Source: JAKRSD01 sp964473995 (GTDB taxonomy: Bacteria > Bacteroidota > Bacteroidia > CAIKAF01). From it: a DNA stretch of 54,507 bases. Position numbers and translations under genes: made by a program. The first letter of the stretch is position 1; every line of letters begins with the position of its first letter. This document shows positions 32,149-40,301 of this stretch, piece after piece. A model generated the notes under the pieces. The model was not told where the DNA came from. It saw only the letters and a list, made by a program, of their open reading frames with translations, and ran no database searches. The DNA lies in the NCBI GenBank assembly GCA_964473995.1, contig CAYYRB010000010.1, forward strand, positions 1 through 54,507. Direction: 5' to 3'.

Positions 32149-34836
32149 ATGCAGAAAGAAGGCATTTCCCGATATTTTAAGCTCAGCGGATTAGAGCCGC
32201 TTATTGTCACTCCAGAGAGTAATTTCATTAATGTGGGAGAGCGGTGCAATGTAACCGGCTCCAAGAAATTCCTGCGCCTTATCCGCGAAGAGAAATACGA
32301 AGAAGCGTTGGAGGTGGCTTTGGAACAGGTTCAAGGTGGGGCTCAGATTTTGGACGTTAACATGGATGAAGCCATGCTTGACGGAGCCGCCTGCATGACC
32401 CGTTTTCTCCATTTGTTGGCTGCGGAGCCTGATATATCTCGCATTCCCGTTATGATTGATTCCTCTAAATGGGATATCATCGTGGCCGGATTGAAGTGTG
32501 TGCAGGGAAAATGCGTGGTTAATTCCATCAGTCTGAAAGAAGGTGAGGAGACCTTTCTAAAGCAGGCCAATTATATCCGCCGAATGGGGGCTGCCGTGAT
32601 CGTGATGGCCTTTGATGAGCGTGGGCAGGCCGATACGTATGAGCGCCGCACCGAAATCTGCAAACGCTCGTATGATTTACTCATCCAAAAGGCCGGTTTT
32701 CCGCCGCAGGATATCATTTTTGATCCCAATATTTTTCCCGTGGCCACGGGGATGGAAGAGCACCGCAACAACGCCCTGGATTTTTTCCGCGCCACCAAAT
32801 GGATAAAGCAAAATCTCCCTTACGCCAAAGTCAGCGGTGGGGTAAGCAATGTATCGTTTAGTTTTCGCGGGAATGATGCCGTGCGCGAAGCCATGCACAG
32901 CGCCTTTCTTTATCACGGGGTAAAGGCGGGCATGGACATGGGTATCGTGAATCCTTCGCAGCTTGCCGTGTATAGCGATATTCCGGCCGACCTCTTGGAA
33001 CGCGTGGAAGATGTGCTGCTTAACCGGCGTGACGACGCCACGGAAAGGCTGCTCGATTTTGCCGAAACGGTGAAAGCCAAAACCAAAGAAACCACCGCAG
33101 AGGAAGAATGGCGGAAATTACCCGTGGAGGAGCGTCTCTCTCATGCGCTCATCAAGGGAATTGACGCCTACATAGAACAGGATACCGAAGAGGCACGCCA
33201 AAAAGCAGCCCGCCCGTTGGAAGTCATCGAAGGGCCTCTCATGGCCGGCATGAACATAGTAGGTGATCTGTTCGGAAGCGGAAAAATGTTTTTGCCTCAG
33301 GTGGTGAAAAGTGCCCGGGTGATGAAAAAATCCGTAGCGTACCTCACACCCTTCATTGAGGCCGAGAAAGCCGCCGGATCCAGCCGTTTTGCCGGACGTG
33401 TGCTCATGGCCACGGTGAAAGGCGACGTGCATGACATCGGTAAAAATATCGTGGGGGTGGTTTTAGGCTGCAACAATTATGAAGTAATTGACTTGGGCGT
33501 AATGGTGCCCTGTGAAAAAATTCTGGAGGCGGCCCGGGAACATCAGGTGGATATAATCGGGTTGAGCGGTTTGATTACGCCTTCGTTGGATGAAATGGTT
33601 CATGTTGCTTCTGAAATGGAACGGCTGGGGTTTGACATTCCGCTGATGATCGGCGGAGCAACCACTTCCAAAATTCATACGGCGGTAAAAATTGAACCCG
33701 CTTACCGGCGCGGGGTTACCATTCATGTTTTGGATGCTTCCCGTTCGGTTACCGTGGTGGAGTCGCTTTTAGGCCGTAACCGCATCGATTTTTCTGAAAA
33801 GTTGCGTGCCGAATATACCGACATGCGTATCCGTCACGAGCGAAGCCGGGAAATCAAACAAACCCTGTCCATTCATGAGGCAAGAGCCAACCGGTATACC
33901 TGCGACTGGTCGCAGGCGGATATCCGTGTTCCCCAAATGACGGGTGTTCAAGTTTTTGAAAACTATGATTTGGCGGAAATAAGCCGATACATCGATTGGA
34001 CTCCTTTCTTCCAGACTTGGGAGCTGGCCGGTCGTTTTCCCGGAATTTTGGATGATGAGGTAGTAGGTGAACAGGCCCGTAGTTTGTACCAAGATGCGCA
34101 GGACATGCTGGAAACCATCATCAGGGAGAAATGGCTGAGGCCGCGTGCCGTTATCGGTCTTTTTCCGGCCAATGCGGTTGAGGATGATATAGAAGTTTAT
34201 GCCGACGAGTCGCGTACTTCTGTTTTGGACGTGAGTTATGGTCTGCGGCAGCAGAATAAAAAAGCGGGCGGTCAGCCCAATTATGCGTTGGCTGATTTTG
34301 TGGCACCCAAGTCGAGCGGCCGGGCCGACTATCTTGGAGCATTTGCCGTAACGGCAGGGATAGGAATTGAAGCTCATTTAGAGCGATTCGAAAAAGAACA
34401 TGATGATTACTCTTCCATTCTATTGAAAGCCCTGGCTGACCGGTTGGCCGAGGCCTTTGCGGAACTCATGCATGCCCGCGTACGTCGCGAGTTTTGGGGT
34501 TATGCCGCTGATGAAAATTTAGACAATGAATCCCTAATCAACGAAAAATACAGAGGGATACGACCCGCCCCGGGCTATCCGGCCTGTCCGGACCATACCG
34601 GGAAACCCACGTTGTTCAGTTTGTTGGGCGGCGAGGAAAAAACGGGTATTTCGCTTACGGAATCGTTGGCCATGTACCCCACAGCTTCGGTGAGCGGATG
34701 GTATTTGGCACATGAGGAATCAAAGTATTTCGGCTTGGGCAAAATCGGACGCGATCAGTTGAAGGATTATGCCGGCCGGAAAGGGATTACGGAAGCCGAG
34801 GCTGAGCGCTGGTTGCGGCCTGTATTGAACGACTGA
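32149..34836 (+). CDS. metH: methionine synthase, folate/cobalamin/activation domains
   Basis: The 895-aa protein contains the MetH domains after the first: the pterin-binding domain (NVGERCNVTGSKKF, then GGAQILDVNMDEAMLD), the cap and B12 domain with cobalamin ligand His428 in GDVHDIGKNIVG, and the reactivation domain (about 570-895: RPAPGYPACPDHTGK, YPTASVSGWYLAHEESKYF). It carries the methyl group from methyltetrahydrofolate to cobalamin and on to homocysteine in the separate subunit. I chose the ATG at 32149; GTG at 32140 is possible but lies inside a TACTTTTG box. No cobalamin riboswitch is visible upstream of either gene. Confidence 0.94.
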   Translation: MQKEGISRYFKLSGLEPLIVTPESNFINVGERCNVTGSKKFLRLIREEKYEEALEVALEQVQGGAQILDVNMDEAMLDGAACMTRFLHLLAAEPDISRIPVMIDSSKWDIIVAGLKCVQGKCVVNSISLKEGEETFLKQANYIRRMGAAVIVMAFDERGQADTYERRTEICKRSYDLLIQKAGFPPQDIIFDPNIFPVATGMEEHRNNALDFFRATKWIKQNLPYAKVSGGVSNVSFSFRGNDAVREAMHSAFLYHGVKAGMDMGIVNPSQLAVYSDIPADLLERVEDVLLNRRDDATERLLDFAETVKAKTKETTAEEEWRKLPVEERLSHALIKGIDAYIEQDTEEARQKAARPLEVIEGPLMAGMNIVGDLFGSGKMFLPQVVKSARVMKKSVAYLTPFIEAEKAAGSSRFAGRVLMATVKGDVHDIGKNIVGVVLGCNNYEVIDLGVMVPCEKILEAAREHQVDIIGLSGLITPSLDEMVHVASEMERLGFDIPLMIGGATTSKIHTAVKIEPAYRRGVTIHVLDASRSVTVVESLLGRNRIDFSEKLRAEYTDMRIRHERSREIKQTLSIHEARANRYTCDWSQADIRVPQMTGVQVFENYDLAEISRYIDWTPFFQTWELAGRFPGILDDEVVGEQARSLYQDAQDMLETIIREKWLRPRAVIGLFPANAVEDDIEVYADESRTSVLDVSYGLRQQNKKAGGQPNYALADFVAPKSSGRADYLGAFAVTAGIGIEAHLERFEKEHDDYSSILLKALADRLAEAFAELMHARVRREFWGYAADENLDNESLINEKYRGIRPAPGYPACPDHTGKPTLFSLLGGEEKTGISLTESLAMYPTASVSGWYLAHEESKYFGLGKIGRDQLKDYAGRKGITEAEAERWLRPVLND

Positions 34837-34928
34837 TTATTGTCAAGATGTAATCAGGGTAAAACCGAAATTCGGACAGCCGGCGGAAATCTGATTAGAA
34901 TGATTTAGGATACCAGGGACATCCCTCG

Positions 34929-36119
34929 CTAGGTTGTTTCCTTGTGATTTAAAAGGTCGCGTCGGAGTGAAATGTTCTTCCAGCTTAATGCCTTTCCGGC
35001 GGTTCTGTTTTGGGTAAATGTACCCGTGTGGACCAACGTCTTGCTTTCAATCAAATCTGCTTTGAATTTTTCAAAATAGCTTAATCCTTTAAACATGTCA
35101 GGCATAACGGTTGAACTGGCTTTTATTTCCACTAAATTTAAATTTTCCGAATGTTGCCAGATGCAATCCACTTCGTGGCCTACGGCATCCCGCCAAAACC
35201 AAAAATCAAGCAGCAAATGGTGATGGTAATTTTGTTTTAAGTATTCATTGATTACATAATTTTCAAACAGGTTTCCTTTGTGGACACTGATTTTTAAACT
35301 TGACGCATCATTTATTTTGAGCAAAAAACACAACAGACCCGTATCGTAAAAATATAATTTGGAACTTTTTGTAATCCGCTTGTTGAAATTGGCATGATAG
35401 GGTTGCAACTGGTAGATGATGTAGCTGGTTTCTAAAACCGAAATCCAGGATTTTGCAGTAGGTTGCGATATGCCGCATTCATTGGCAAGTGAGTTTAAAT
35501 TAAGCAATTGGCCTGCCCGTGCCGCACACAACGATATGAAATTTCGGAATTGCTTTAAATCTTTCACTTGTATGAGTTCCGATAAATCTCGCTCCAAATA
35601 GGTTTGAATGTAGTTGGAGTAGAATGCCTTTGGAGGTATGTCTCTGGCGTAAATGGCGGGATAAAATCCTTTCTGCAGATTGACGGCATAGTCATCGTTA
35701 AGCCAACCGGCCTGCTTCATTTCCTGGATGTCAAAAGGCAACAGCTTAAATAATGCCACCCGTCCGGCTAAACTTTGCGTTATGTTTCGCATCAGATGAA
35801 AATTTTGGGAACCTGACAAAATATATTGCCCCATTATTTTATCTTCATCTACCTTGGTTTGAAGATATGAAAATAATTCCGGAACTCGCTGTACTTCATC
35901 GAATATGATAAAGCGGTCATGTTCGGCTAAAAATGCGTTCGGGTCATTTAATGCGTAGTTCCTGTGATCCGGATTTTCTAAATTGATGTATTTGTACTTG
36001 GGAAATTGATTCCTTAAAAACGTGGTTTTCCCGGATTGTCTCGGCCCGGTTAAGGCTAAAATTGGATATTTTTTTAGATAGATATCCATCTCTTTTTTGA
36101 TGACCCGCTTTATGTCCAT
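34929..36119 (-). CDS. AAA_14 ATPase with DUF4143 nuclease-like domain
   Basis: This 396-aa protein has a P-loop ATPase with Walker A GPRQSGKT (25-32), Walker B FIIFDEVQ (70-77) and a sensor SGSQNF (about 102-107). It also has a winged-helix-like middle (CGISQPTAKSW) and a C-terminal DUF4143 domain with a PD-(D/E)xK nuclease pattern: Glu286, Asp318 in HEVDCI, and Glu331-x-Lys333 in VEIKAS. The family is widespread and often mobile; its substrate is unknown. The sequence is clearly richer in A and T than the genes around it, which suggests transfer. An eightfold 23-bp repeat lies directly upstream of its start. Confidence 0.9.
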   Translation of the reverse strand: MDIKRVIKKEMDIYLKKYPILALTGPRQSGKTTFLRNQFPKYKYINLENPDHRNYALNDPNAFLAEHDRFIIFDEVQRVPELFSYLQTKVDEDKIMGQYILSGSQNFHLMRNITQSLAGRVALFKLLPFDIQEMKQAGWLNDDYAVNLQKGFYPAIYARDIPPKAFYSNYIQTYLERDLSELIQVKDLKQFRNFISLCAARAGQLLNLNSLANECGISQPTAKSWISVLETSYIIYQLQPYHANFNKRITKSSKLYFYDTGLLCFLLKINDASSLKISVHKGNLFENYVINEYLKQNYHHHLLLDFWFWRDAVGHEVDCIWQHSENLNLVEIKASSTVMPDMFKGLSYFEKFKADLIESKTLVHTGTFTQNRTAGKALSWKNISLRRDLLNHKETT

Positions 36120-36138
36120 AATAAATTCATTTACAAGG

Positions 36139-36146
36139 CAAATATA
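36139..36146 (-). promoter_or_regulatory. -7 box of the AAA_14/DUF4143 gene (TATATTTG)
   Basis: The minus strand reads TATATTTG, exact for TAnnTTTG, 19 bp upstream of the ATG at 36119. The first 23-bp repeat unit starts 8 bp further upstream, so the repeats cover the -33 region and more. Confidence 0.45.
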
Positions 36147-36153
36147 GCATTAA

Positions 36154-36324
36154 CTTTGAAAATGTACTATAGTCTATTTTGAAAATGCACGATATATAAC
36201 TTTGAAAATACACTATAGTATACTTTGAAAATACACAATATATAACTTTGAAAATACACTATTATTTACTTTAAAAATGCACGATGGTTTATTTTGAATT
36301 TATATCCTATTTGATTTTGAAAAA
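36154..36324. repeat. 23-bp tandem repeat array (7 full units + 1 partial)
   Basis: Units begin at 36154, 36177, 36200, 36223, 36246, 36269, 36292 and 36315, exactly 23 bp apart. Each starts [CT]TTT[GA]AAAAT (the seventh is TTTTGAATTT) and most continue with RCAC. Odd units 1, 3 and 5 then have ACTAT, while even units 2, 4 and 6 have CGAT or CAAT, so the array was built from 46-bp pairs. Adjacent units touch with no unique spacers. The array sits upstream of the ATPase-nuclease gene and looks like a protein-binding site array (operator or iteron-like). Confidence 0.9.
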
Positions 36325-36422
36325 TAAATGAGCCGGGATCGGCTATCTATAAAATTCATCCCGATGTCTTTGAAAAGAGCATCAGCCTTTTCCTGCAAAA
36401 GGGATAAGCTAAATTTTGCCAT
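36300..36422 (-). pseudogene. possible fragment of a RelB/DinJ-type antitoxin (40 aa)
   Basis: A 40-codon minus-strand frame from ATG at 36422 to TAA at 36302-36300 reads MAKFSLSLLQEKADALFKDI then GMNF. The segment LQEKADALFKDIGMN resembles the start of the helix region of RelB/DinJ ribbon-helix-helix antitoxins, in which a lysine-rich helix is followed by GL.. or GM... and then an AINIF-like helix. That second helix is missing here, so if the match is real the gene is a truncated remnant. It ends inside the last repeat unit. The similarity is recalled by eye and is weak. Confidence 0.3.
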
Positions 36423-36460
36423 ATCGCTAACGGGTGGTTCAGGAATCGCCCGGGATAGTT

Positions 36461-36468
36461 TATTTTTG
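36461..36468 (+). promoter_or_regulatory. -7 box of dtd (TATTTTTG)
   Basis: This exact TAnnTTTG match ends 7 bp before the ATG of dtd at 36476. No convincing -33 element is seen. Confidence 0.4.
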
Positions 36469-36475
36469 GCACGTT

Positions 36476-36928
36476 ATGCGTGCAGTCATTCAGCGGGTAT
36501 CAGAGGCTTCCGTAAAAATTGACGGAAAGGTGAAAGGTAAAATAGGCCAAGGTATGGTCATTCTGTTGGGTATTGAAGAGGGTGATACGGTGGATGATAT
36601 TACCAAACTAACCTATAAAATTACCCGCCTCCGCATTTTTGCGGATGAGGAGGGGAAAATGAATCTTTCTCTCACCGACATCATGGGCAAGGCGATGGTC
36701 ATCAGTCAGTTTACCTTATTTGCTTCTACGAAAAAGGGGAGTCGACCGTCCTTTACGCGTGCGGCGAAGCCTGAGTTTGCCCGCATGCTCTATGAAATGT
36801 TTGTGATGCAGTTGGAAAAGGAAATTTCGGCCAAGGTGGTTACGGGCGAATTTGCCGCAGATATGAAAGTATCTCTCACCAACGACGGTCCCGTGACCAT
36901 TCTGATTGATACCAGGTATTGGGAATGA
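36476..36928 (+). CDS. dtd: D-aminoacyl-tRNA deacylase
   Basis: This 150-aa enzyme hydrolyses D-aminoacyl-tRNA (and Gly-tRNA(Ala)), preventing D-amino acids from entering proteins. It starts at the ATG at 36476: MRAVIQRVSEASV is the normal start. The two cross-subunit motifs are present: SQFTLFAS and TNDGPVT, where the Gly-Pro dipeptide blocks L-amino acids. The length is standard. It is a core gene lying between two accessory elements, the repeat/ATPase module upstream and the PIN toxin downstream (convergent). Confidence 0.95.
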   Translation: MRAVIQRVSEASVKIDGKVKGKIGQGMVILLGIEEGDTVDDITKLTYKITRLRIFADEEGKMNLSLTDIMGKAMVISQFTLFASTKKGSRPSFTRAAKPEFARMLYEMFVMQLEKEISAKVVTGEFAADMKVSLTNDGPVTILIDTRYWE

Positions 36929-36962
36929 TGGAAGAAGGCTTTTTTGTGTATGAACACGGGTG

Positions 36963-37370
36963 TTAGTTTTTGATGAATGTTTCTGCTGTCATTACCGGGA
37001 TATCGGCTTTTTTGTAATCTTTCAGGTTCCTTGTGAGAAGTACTCTGATTCCATTTTCAAGTGAACAATAATATTGGATTGCAACTTCGAAGTCTTTAAA
37101 ATCAGAGTTCAGGGCGAGATCAATAATTTTATCATCAACGGCCAAAACGCGCACAAGCACCCTCAGCCTTGCGAGAATTTTTCTGGATTCATCCGCTGAT
37201 TTTTGTTTGTTCAGGATATAATGGATGTTCGCAAAACTTTGGGCGGAAACGTAAATCTCTACTTTTTTTCTGTCCGCCAAGGTAAATAGGGTTGCCGCGT
37301 GCGGATAAAAGGGCATTCTTTCGGCCAATAGATCGTATAGTATATCCGTATCTACAAATACTTTTTTCAT
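36963..37370 (-). CDS. PIN-domain toxin (VapC-like, PIN_3 type)
   Basis: This 135-aa PIN RNase-like toxin has Asp7 in FVDTDI, the pattern AATLFTLAD, VSAQSFANI, and the second acidic block DFKDFEVAIQYY (Asp90, Asp93, Glu95), then LLTRNLKDYK with Asp118. These are the Mg2+-binding positions. The set fits the PIN_3 subgroup, which lacks the acidic residue after the second strand that classic VapC proteins have. It should cleave RNA (often tRNA) when free. Its start overlaps the antitoxin stop as ATGA, the usual order antitoxin-toxin. Confidence 0.88.
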   Translation of the reverse strand: MKKVFVDTDILYDLLAERMPFYPHAATLFTLADRKKVEIYVSAQSFANIHYILNKQKSADESRKILARLRVLVRVLAVDDKIIDLALNSDFKDFEVAIQYYCSLENGIRVLLTRNLKDYKKADIPVMTAETFIKN

Positions 37371-37615
37371 TTCGAATACTTCCGCTCCAAATAATCTCCG
37401 TAATCTTCTTTTTCATCGAAATTATCCGGAAGCTCAATTACTCCGGAAAGGCTTTTGACTAAGGGTGAAATCGGCTCTTTTTTTGCATTGCCTTTGGTTA
37501 GCATTTGAAGATATCCTTCTATAAGTTTGGACAGACTGGTTTTTCTGCTCTCTGCATACAGTTTGGCTTTTTCTATGGTTACTTTATCCAACTTTAAGGT
37601 TAATTTGGCATCCAT
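37367..37615 (-). CDS. DUF6364-type antitoxin
   Basis: The 82-aa protein starts at the ATG at 37615 with MDAKLTLKLDKVTIEKAKLYAES, a ribbon-helix-helix start seen in DUF6364 proteins. These pair with PIN toxins. A basic helix (SRKTSLSKLIEGYLQML) follows, and the C-terminal tail (PDNFDEKEDYGDYLERKY) is acidic and probably wraps around and blocks the toxin. The promoter at 37634-37665 carries two palindromes that should be its own operator. The ATGA overlap with the toxin gene is typical of toxin-antitoxin operons. Confidence 0.85.
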   Translation of the reverse strand: MDAKLTLKLDKVTIEKAKLYAESRKTSLSKLIEGYLQMLTKGNAKKEPISPLVKSLSGVIELPDNFDEKEDYGDYLERKYSK

Positions 37616-37622
37616 GGCAGTT

Positions 37623-37658
37623 ATTTGTACGTGCAAATTTAGGATAAATATACGTATA
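37623..37658. promoter_or_regulatory. paired ACGT-centred palindromes, likely toxin-antitoxin operator
   Basis: ATTTGTACGTGCAAAT (37623-37638) is a 16-bp palindrome with one mismatched pair; TATACGTATA (37649-37658) is a perfect 10-bp palindrome. Their centres (37630.5 and 37653.5) are 23 bp apart, about two helix turns. They overlap the -7 box and the spacer of the operon promoter, the expected place for binding by the antitoxin or its complex with the toxin. Confidence 0.55.
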
Positions 37659-37665
37659 ATTCAAA
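37634..37665 (-). promoter_or_regulatory. promoter of the DUF6364/PIN operon (TTTG-N20-TAAATTTG)
   Basis: On the minus strand TTTG (37665-37662) is followed after 20 bp by TAAATTTG (37641-37634), the exact -33/-7 pair of Bacteroidota. Two palindromes (37623-37638 and 37649-37658) lie on the -7 box and in the spacer. Confidence 0.7.
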
Positions 37666-37694
37666 AAATGGTAAAATCTACAAAGCCCGGGAAA

Positions 37695-40163
37695 TTAATA
37701 CGGATCCACATCAAACAACACTTCTGCGCTGCGGTGGGACGGGTTGCCGTGAAGTCGGTCTGTGGCCTGCAAAATGAGCAGCTTCGCCTTACTCAGGTTT
37801 TCCACTGGGTTAAATTTCAGCAGGAGATCGAACAGATATTTATTACGCACGCGCCCAATGCCGGGCTGTTCAGGTCCCAAAACACGTTCTTTAAACACCT
37901 GCCGAAGATCACGGGCCAATGCTTCCGCCGCTGATTGCACATAGGTTTTGTCGGTGTGGCGCAGCGTAATTCGGATAAGCCTTGTGAATGGTGGGTATCC
38001 GAGTTTGTGTCGGTGGTGTGCTTCCTCATTCAAAAAACCTGATACTTCGTGTTCCACCACATGCCGTACCACATAATGCTCCGGCTTATAAGTCTGTAGC
38101 AGCACCAATCCTTTTTTGTCCCGCCGGCCTGCCCGGCCCGCTACCTGGGTCATGAGTTGGAATGCACGTTCGTTTGAGCGGAAGTCCGGAATGGAGAGCA
38201 TTTCGTCGGCATGAAGAATTCCTACTACGGCCACAAAGTCAAAATCCAATCCTTTGGATACCATTTGGGTACCTACGAGCACGTCCGTCTGTTTTTCTGC
38301 AAAATCGCCTAAAATGCGGGCATAGGCATTTTTACGGGAGGCAGTGTCCAAATCCAACCGCGCGATTCGCCAATCGGGATAGAGCAGATTGAGTTCTTCT
38401 TCAATTTTTTCCGTTCCGTAGCCCTGCATCTCGAGCGATGTCCCACCGCAGGCACCGCAGCGTGCGGGTACCTGGGCCATGTATCCACAGTAGCGGCAGC
38501 GCAATTGGTGTATGGCCTTGTGGTAGGTGAGGGAAATGTCGCAATTTTTGCATTGGGGAACATGCCCACAGTCGCGGCATTCCAACAAAAGGGAGAATCC
38601 CCGCCTGTTTCGGAACAGAATGGCCTGCTGTTTTTGTGCGATGGCATTGTCCATGGCTTCCAGCAGCTGAAGAGTGAAATGGGTACGCAGTTCCTTTTTT
38701 TTGCGTGCCTCGGCCAGATTTACCGGAATGATGTCCGGCAGGACTGAGGCTCCGAAGCGTTCCTCCAGCCTTACGAGGCCGTACTTGCGGTTCATGGCAT
38801 TGTGGTAACTTTCCAGCGACGGCGTGGCGGAGCCCAACAGTACGGATGCCTGATGCAGTCCCGCCAGCACGAGCGCGAAATCGCGCGCATGGTAGCGCGG
38901 AGCAGGATCATACTGTTTAAAAGAATGTTCATGTTCTTCGTCTATCACCACCAAGCCTAGGTCGGAAAAGGGCAGAAAGAGTGCCGATCGGGCGCCGAGT
39001 ACGATGTCGAATCCGTTGCGGTGAAGTACCCGATTCCACACTTCCACACGTTCATTTTCGCTGAATTTACTGTGGTATACACCCACGCGTCCCGGGAAAA
39101 TACGTTTGATGCGTTCAATGAGCTGGGTGGTAAGTGCAATTTCCGGTACCAAAAATAGAACCTGCCTGCCTTTATCTAAGGCTTCACGGATGAGGTGAAT
39201 GTAAATTTCGGTTTTGCCGCTTCCCGTCAGTCCGAACAGCAAAACGGGTTTTTGCTCTGCAAAGTAAGCGCGGCTTTGTGCCAAGGCCTCACGTTGTTTG
39301 GGAGTCAGTTCAGGCAGGTCATTTCCTGTGCGCATTTCGCCCAGATTGATGCGGAATTCCTCTTCTTCAAATTCTTCCAGTATGCCTTTTTTCAAAAGGG
39401 CTTTCAGGGCAGGTCCTCCTGAGGGATTTCCTTCCAGTAGGACAGTACGTGTCACAGGTTTTTCTTCGCCGGTGAAATGGCCTGAAAGTATTAGAAAATG
39501 GGTGAGTAATTCGGTTTGCTTTGCCGCACGCATCATGTCTTCCAATGCCTTTTTCAAATTATCATCCAAACGGTACAATGGAGCCAGGCGATATCCCTTT
39601 TTTTTGAGGGGTCGGTAGCGTTCTTCCAACTCTTGTTCTGATGCGATAATCCCTTTATCTACGAGGTTTTTCAGGTACTTGCGTACTTGTTTCAGTCCCA
39701 AGATTTTTTCGGCCTCTTCCACGGAAATGCTGCCTTGTGTTTCCATAGCTTCCACCAGCAGGTATTCCCGGTCGCTGAGGGAAGCATGGTCTATAACGGC
39801 TTCTTTGTTCAGGGTGAACCGTGTTTTACTTTCCAGTTTCAGTCCGGCCGGAAGGGCGGCTGTCATCACTTCGCCCAGGGTGCTCATGTAGTAGGAAGCC
39901 ATTTTTTCCCAAAAGGTCTGCATGATGGGAAGTATTACCGGCTCTGTATCGAGCACTTCGGCAATGGATTTTACTTCATACTCTTCGGGGGCATGGTGAT
40001 GTATGCGCCAGATGAGTCCCGTGTATAGTTTGCCGCCTTTCAGCGGAACCACCACTCGCATTCCGGTCTGCAGACGCCGGGCTTTCTCGGAATCCACCGA
40101 GTAGGTAAGCGGAAACCGCAAGGCGAGGGGCAGAATCACATCTACGTAGACCGGCGCATTCAT
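37695..40163 (-). CDS. priA: primosomal replication protein N' (helicase PriA)
   Basis: This 822-aa DEAD-type helicase restarts stalled forks. I chose the ATG at 40163; TTG at 40172 is an alternative. The N-terminal 3'-DNA-binding domain (about 1-110) is followed by a winged helix, the helicase core with Walker A GLTGSGKTEIY, Walker B VVIDEEHEH, LGSATPSLES and RNRRGFS, and the zinc-binding insert with eight cysteines (CRDCGHVPQCKNCD... CRYCGYMAQVPARCGACGG). VGTQMVSKGLDFDFV is motif V and QVAGRAGR motif VI. The length is normal for this phylum. It diverges from rseP. Confidence 0.95.
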   Translation of the reverse strand: MNAPVYVDVILPLALRFPLTYSVDSEKARRLQTGMRVVVPLKGGKLYTGLIWRIHHHAPEEYEVKSIAEVLDTEPVILPIMQTFWEKMASYYMSTLGEVMTAALPAGLKLESKTRFTLNKEAVIDHASLSDREYLLVEAMETQGSISVEEAEKILGLKQVRKYLKNLVDKGIIASEQELEERYRPLKKKGYRLAPLYRLDDNLKKALEDMMRAAKQTELLTHFLILSGHFTGEEKPVTRTVLLEGNPSGGPALKALLKKGILEEFEEEEFRINLGEMRTGNDLPELTPKQREALAQSRAYFAEQKPVLLFGLTGSGKTEIYIHLIREALDKGRQVLFLVPEIALTTQLIERIKRIFPGRVGVYHSKFSENERVEVWNRVLHRNGFDIVLGARSALFLPFSDLGLVVIDEEHEHSFKQYDPAPRYHARDFALVLAGLHQASVLLGSATPSLESYHNAMNRKYGLVRLEERFGASVLPDIIPVNLAEARKKKELRTHFTLQLLEAMDNAIAQKQQAILFRNRRGFSLLLECRDCGHVPQCKNCDISLTYHKAIHQLRCRYCGYMAQVPARCGACGGTSLEMQGYGTEKIEEELNLLYPDWRIARLDLDTASRKNAYARILGDFAEKQTDVLVGTQMVSKGLDFDFVAVVGILHADEMLSIPDFRSNERAFQLMTQVAGRAGRRDKKGLVLLQTYKPEHYVVRHVVEHEVSGFLNEEAHHRHKLGYPPFTRLIRITLRHTDKTYVQSAAEALARDLRQVFKERVLGPEQPGIGRVRNKYLFDLLLKFNPVENLSKAKLLILQATDRLHGNPSHRSAEVLFDVDPY

Positions 40164-40301
40164 GGTATGCAAGTATCCGAAAATTCGCTCATTCGTGTGG
40201 CTTGAGGCGTCCTTTTTCTAAATAATCGGGAGTATTGGCAACATTTTCGCACATTTGTGTTCTAGTAAATGAAACATTTTCGTCAGATTTAGTTTGCAAT
40301 T

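Noticed and set aside
36154..36324. Repeats considered as a CRISPR array
   Set aside because: The units touch directly with no spacers and vary in sequence, and no cas gene is present.
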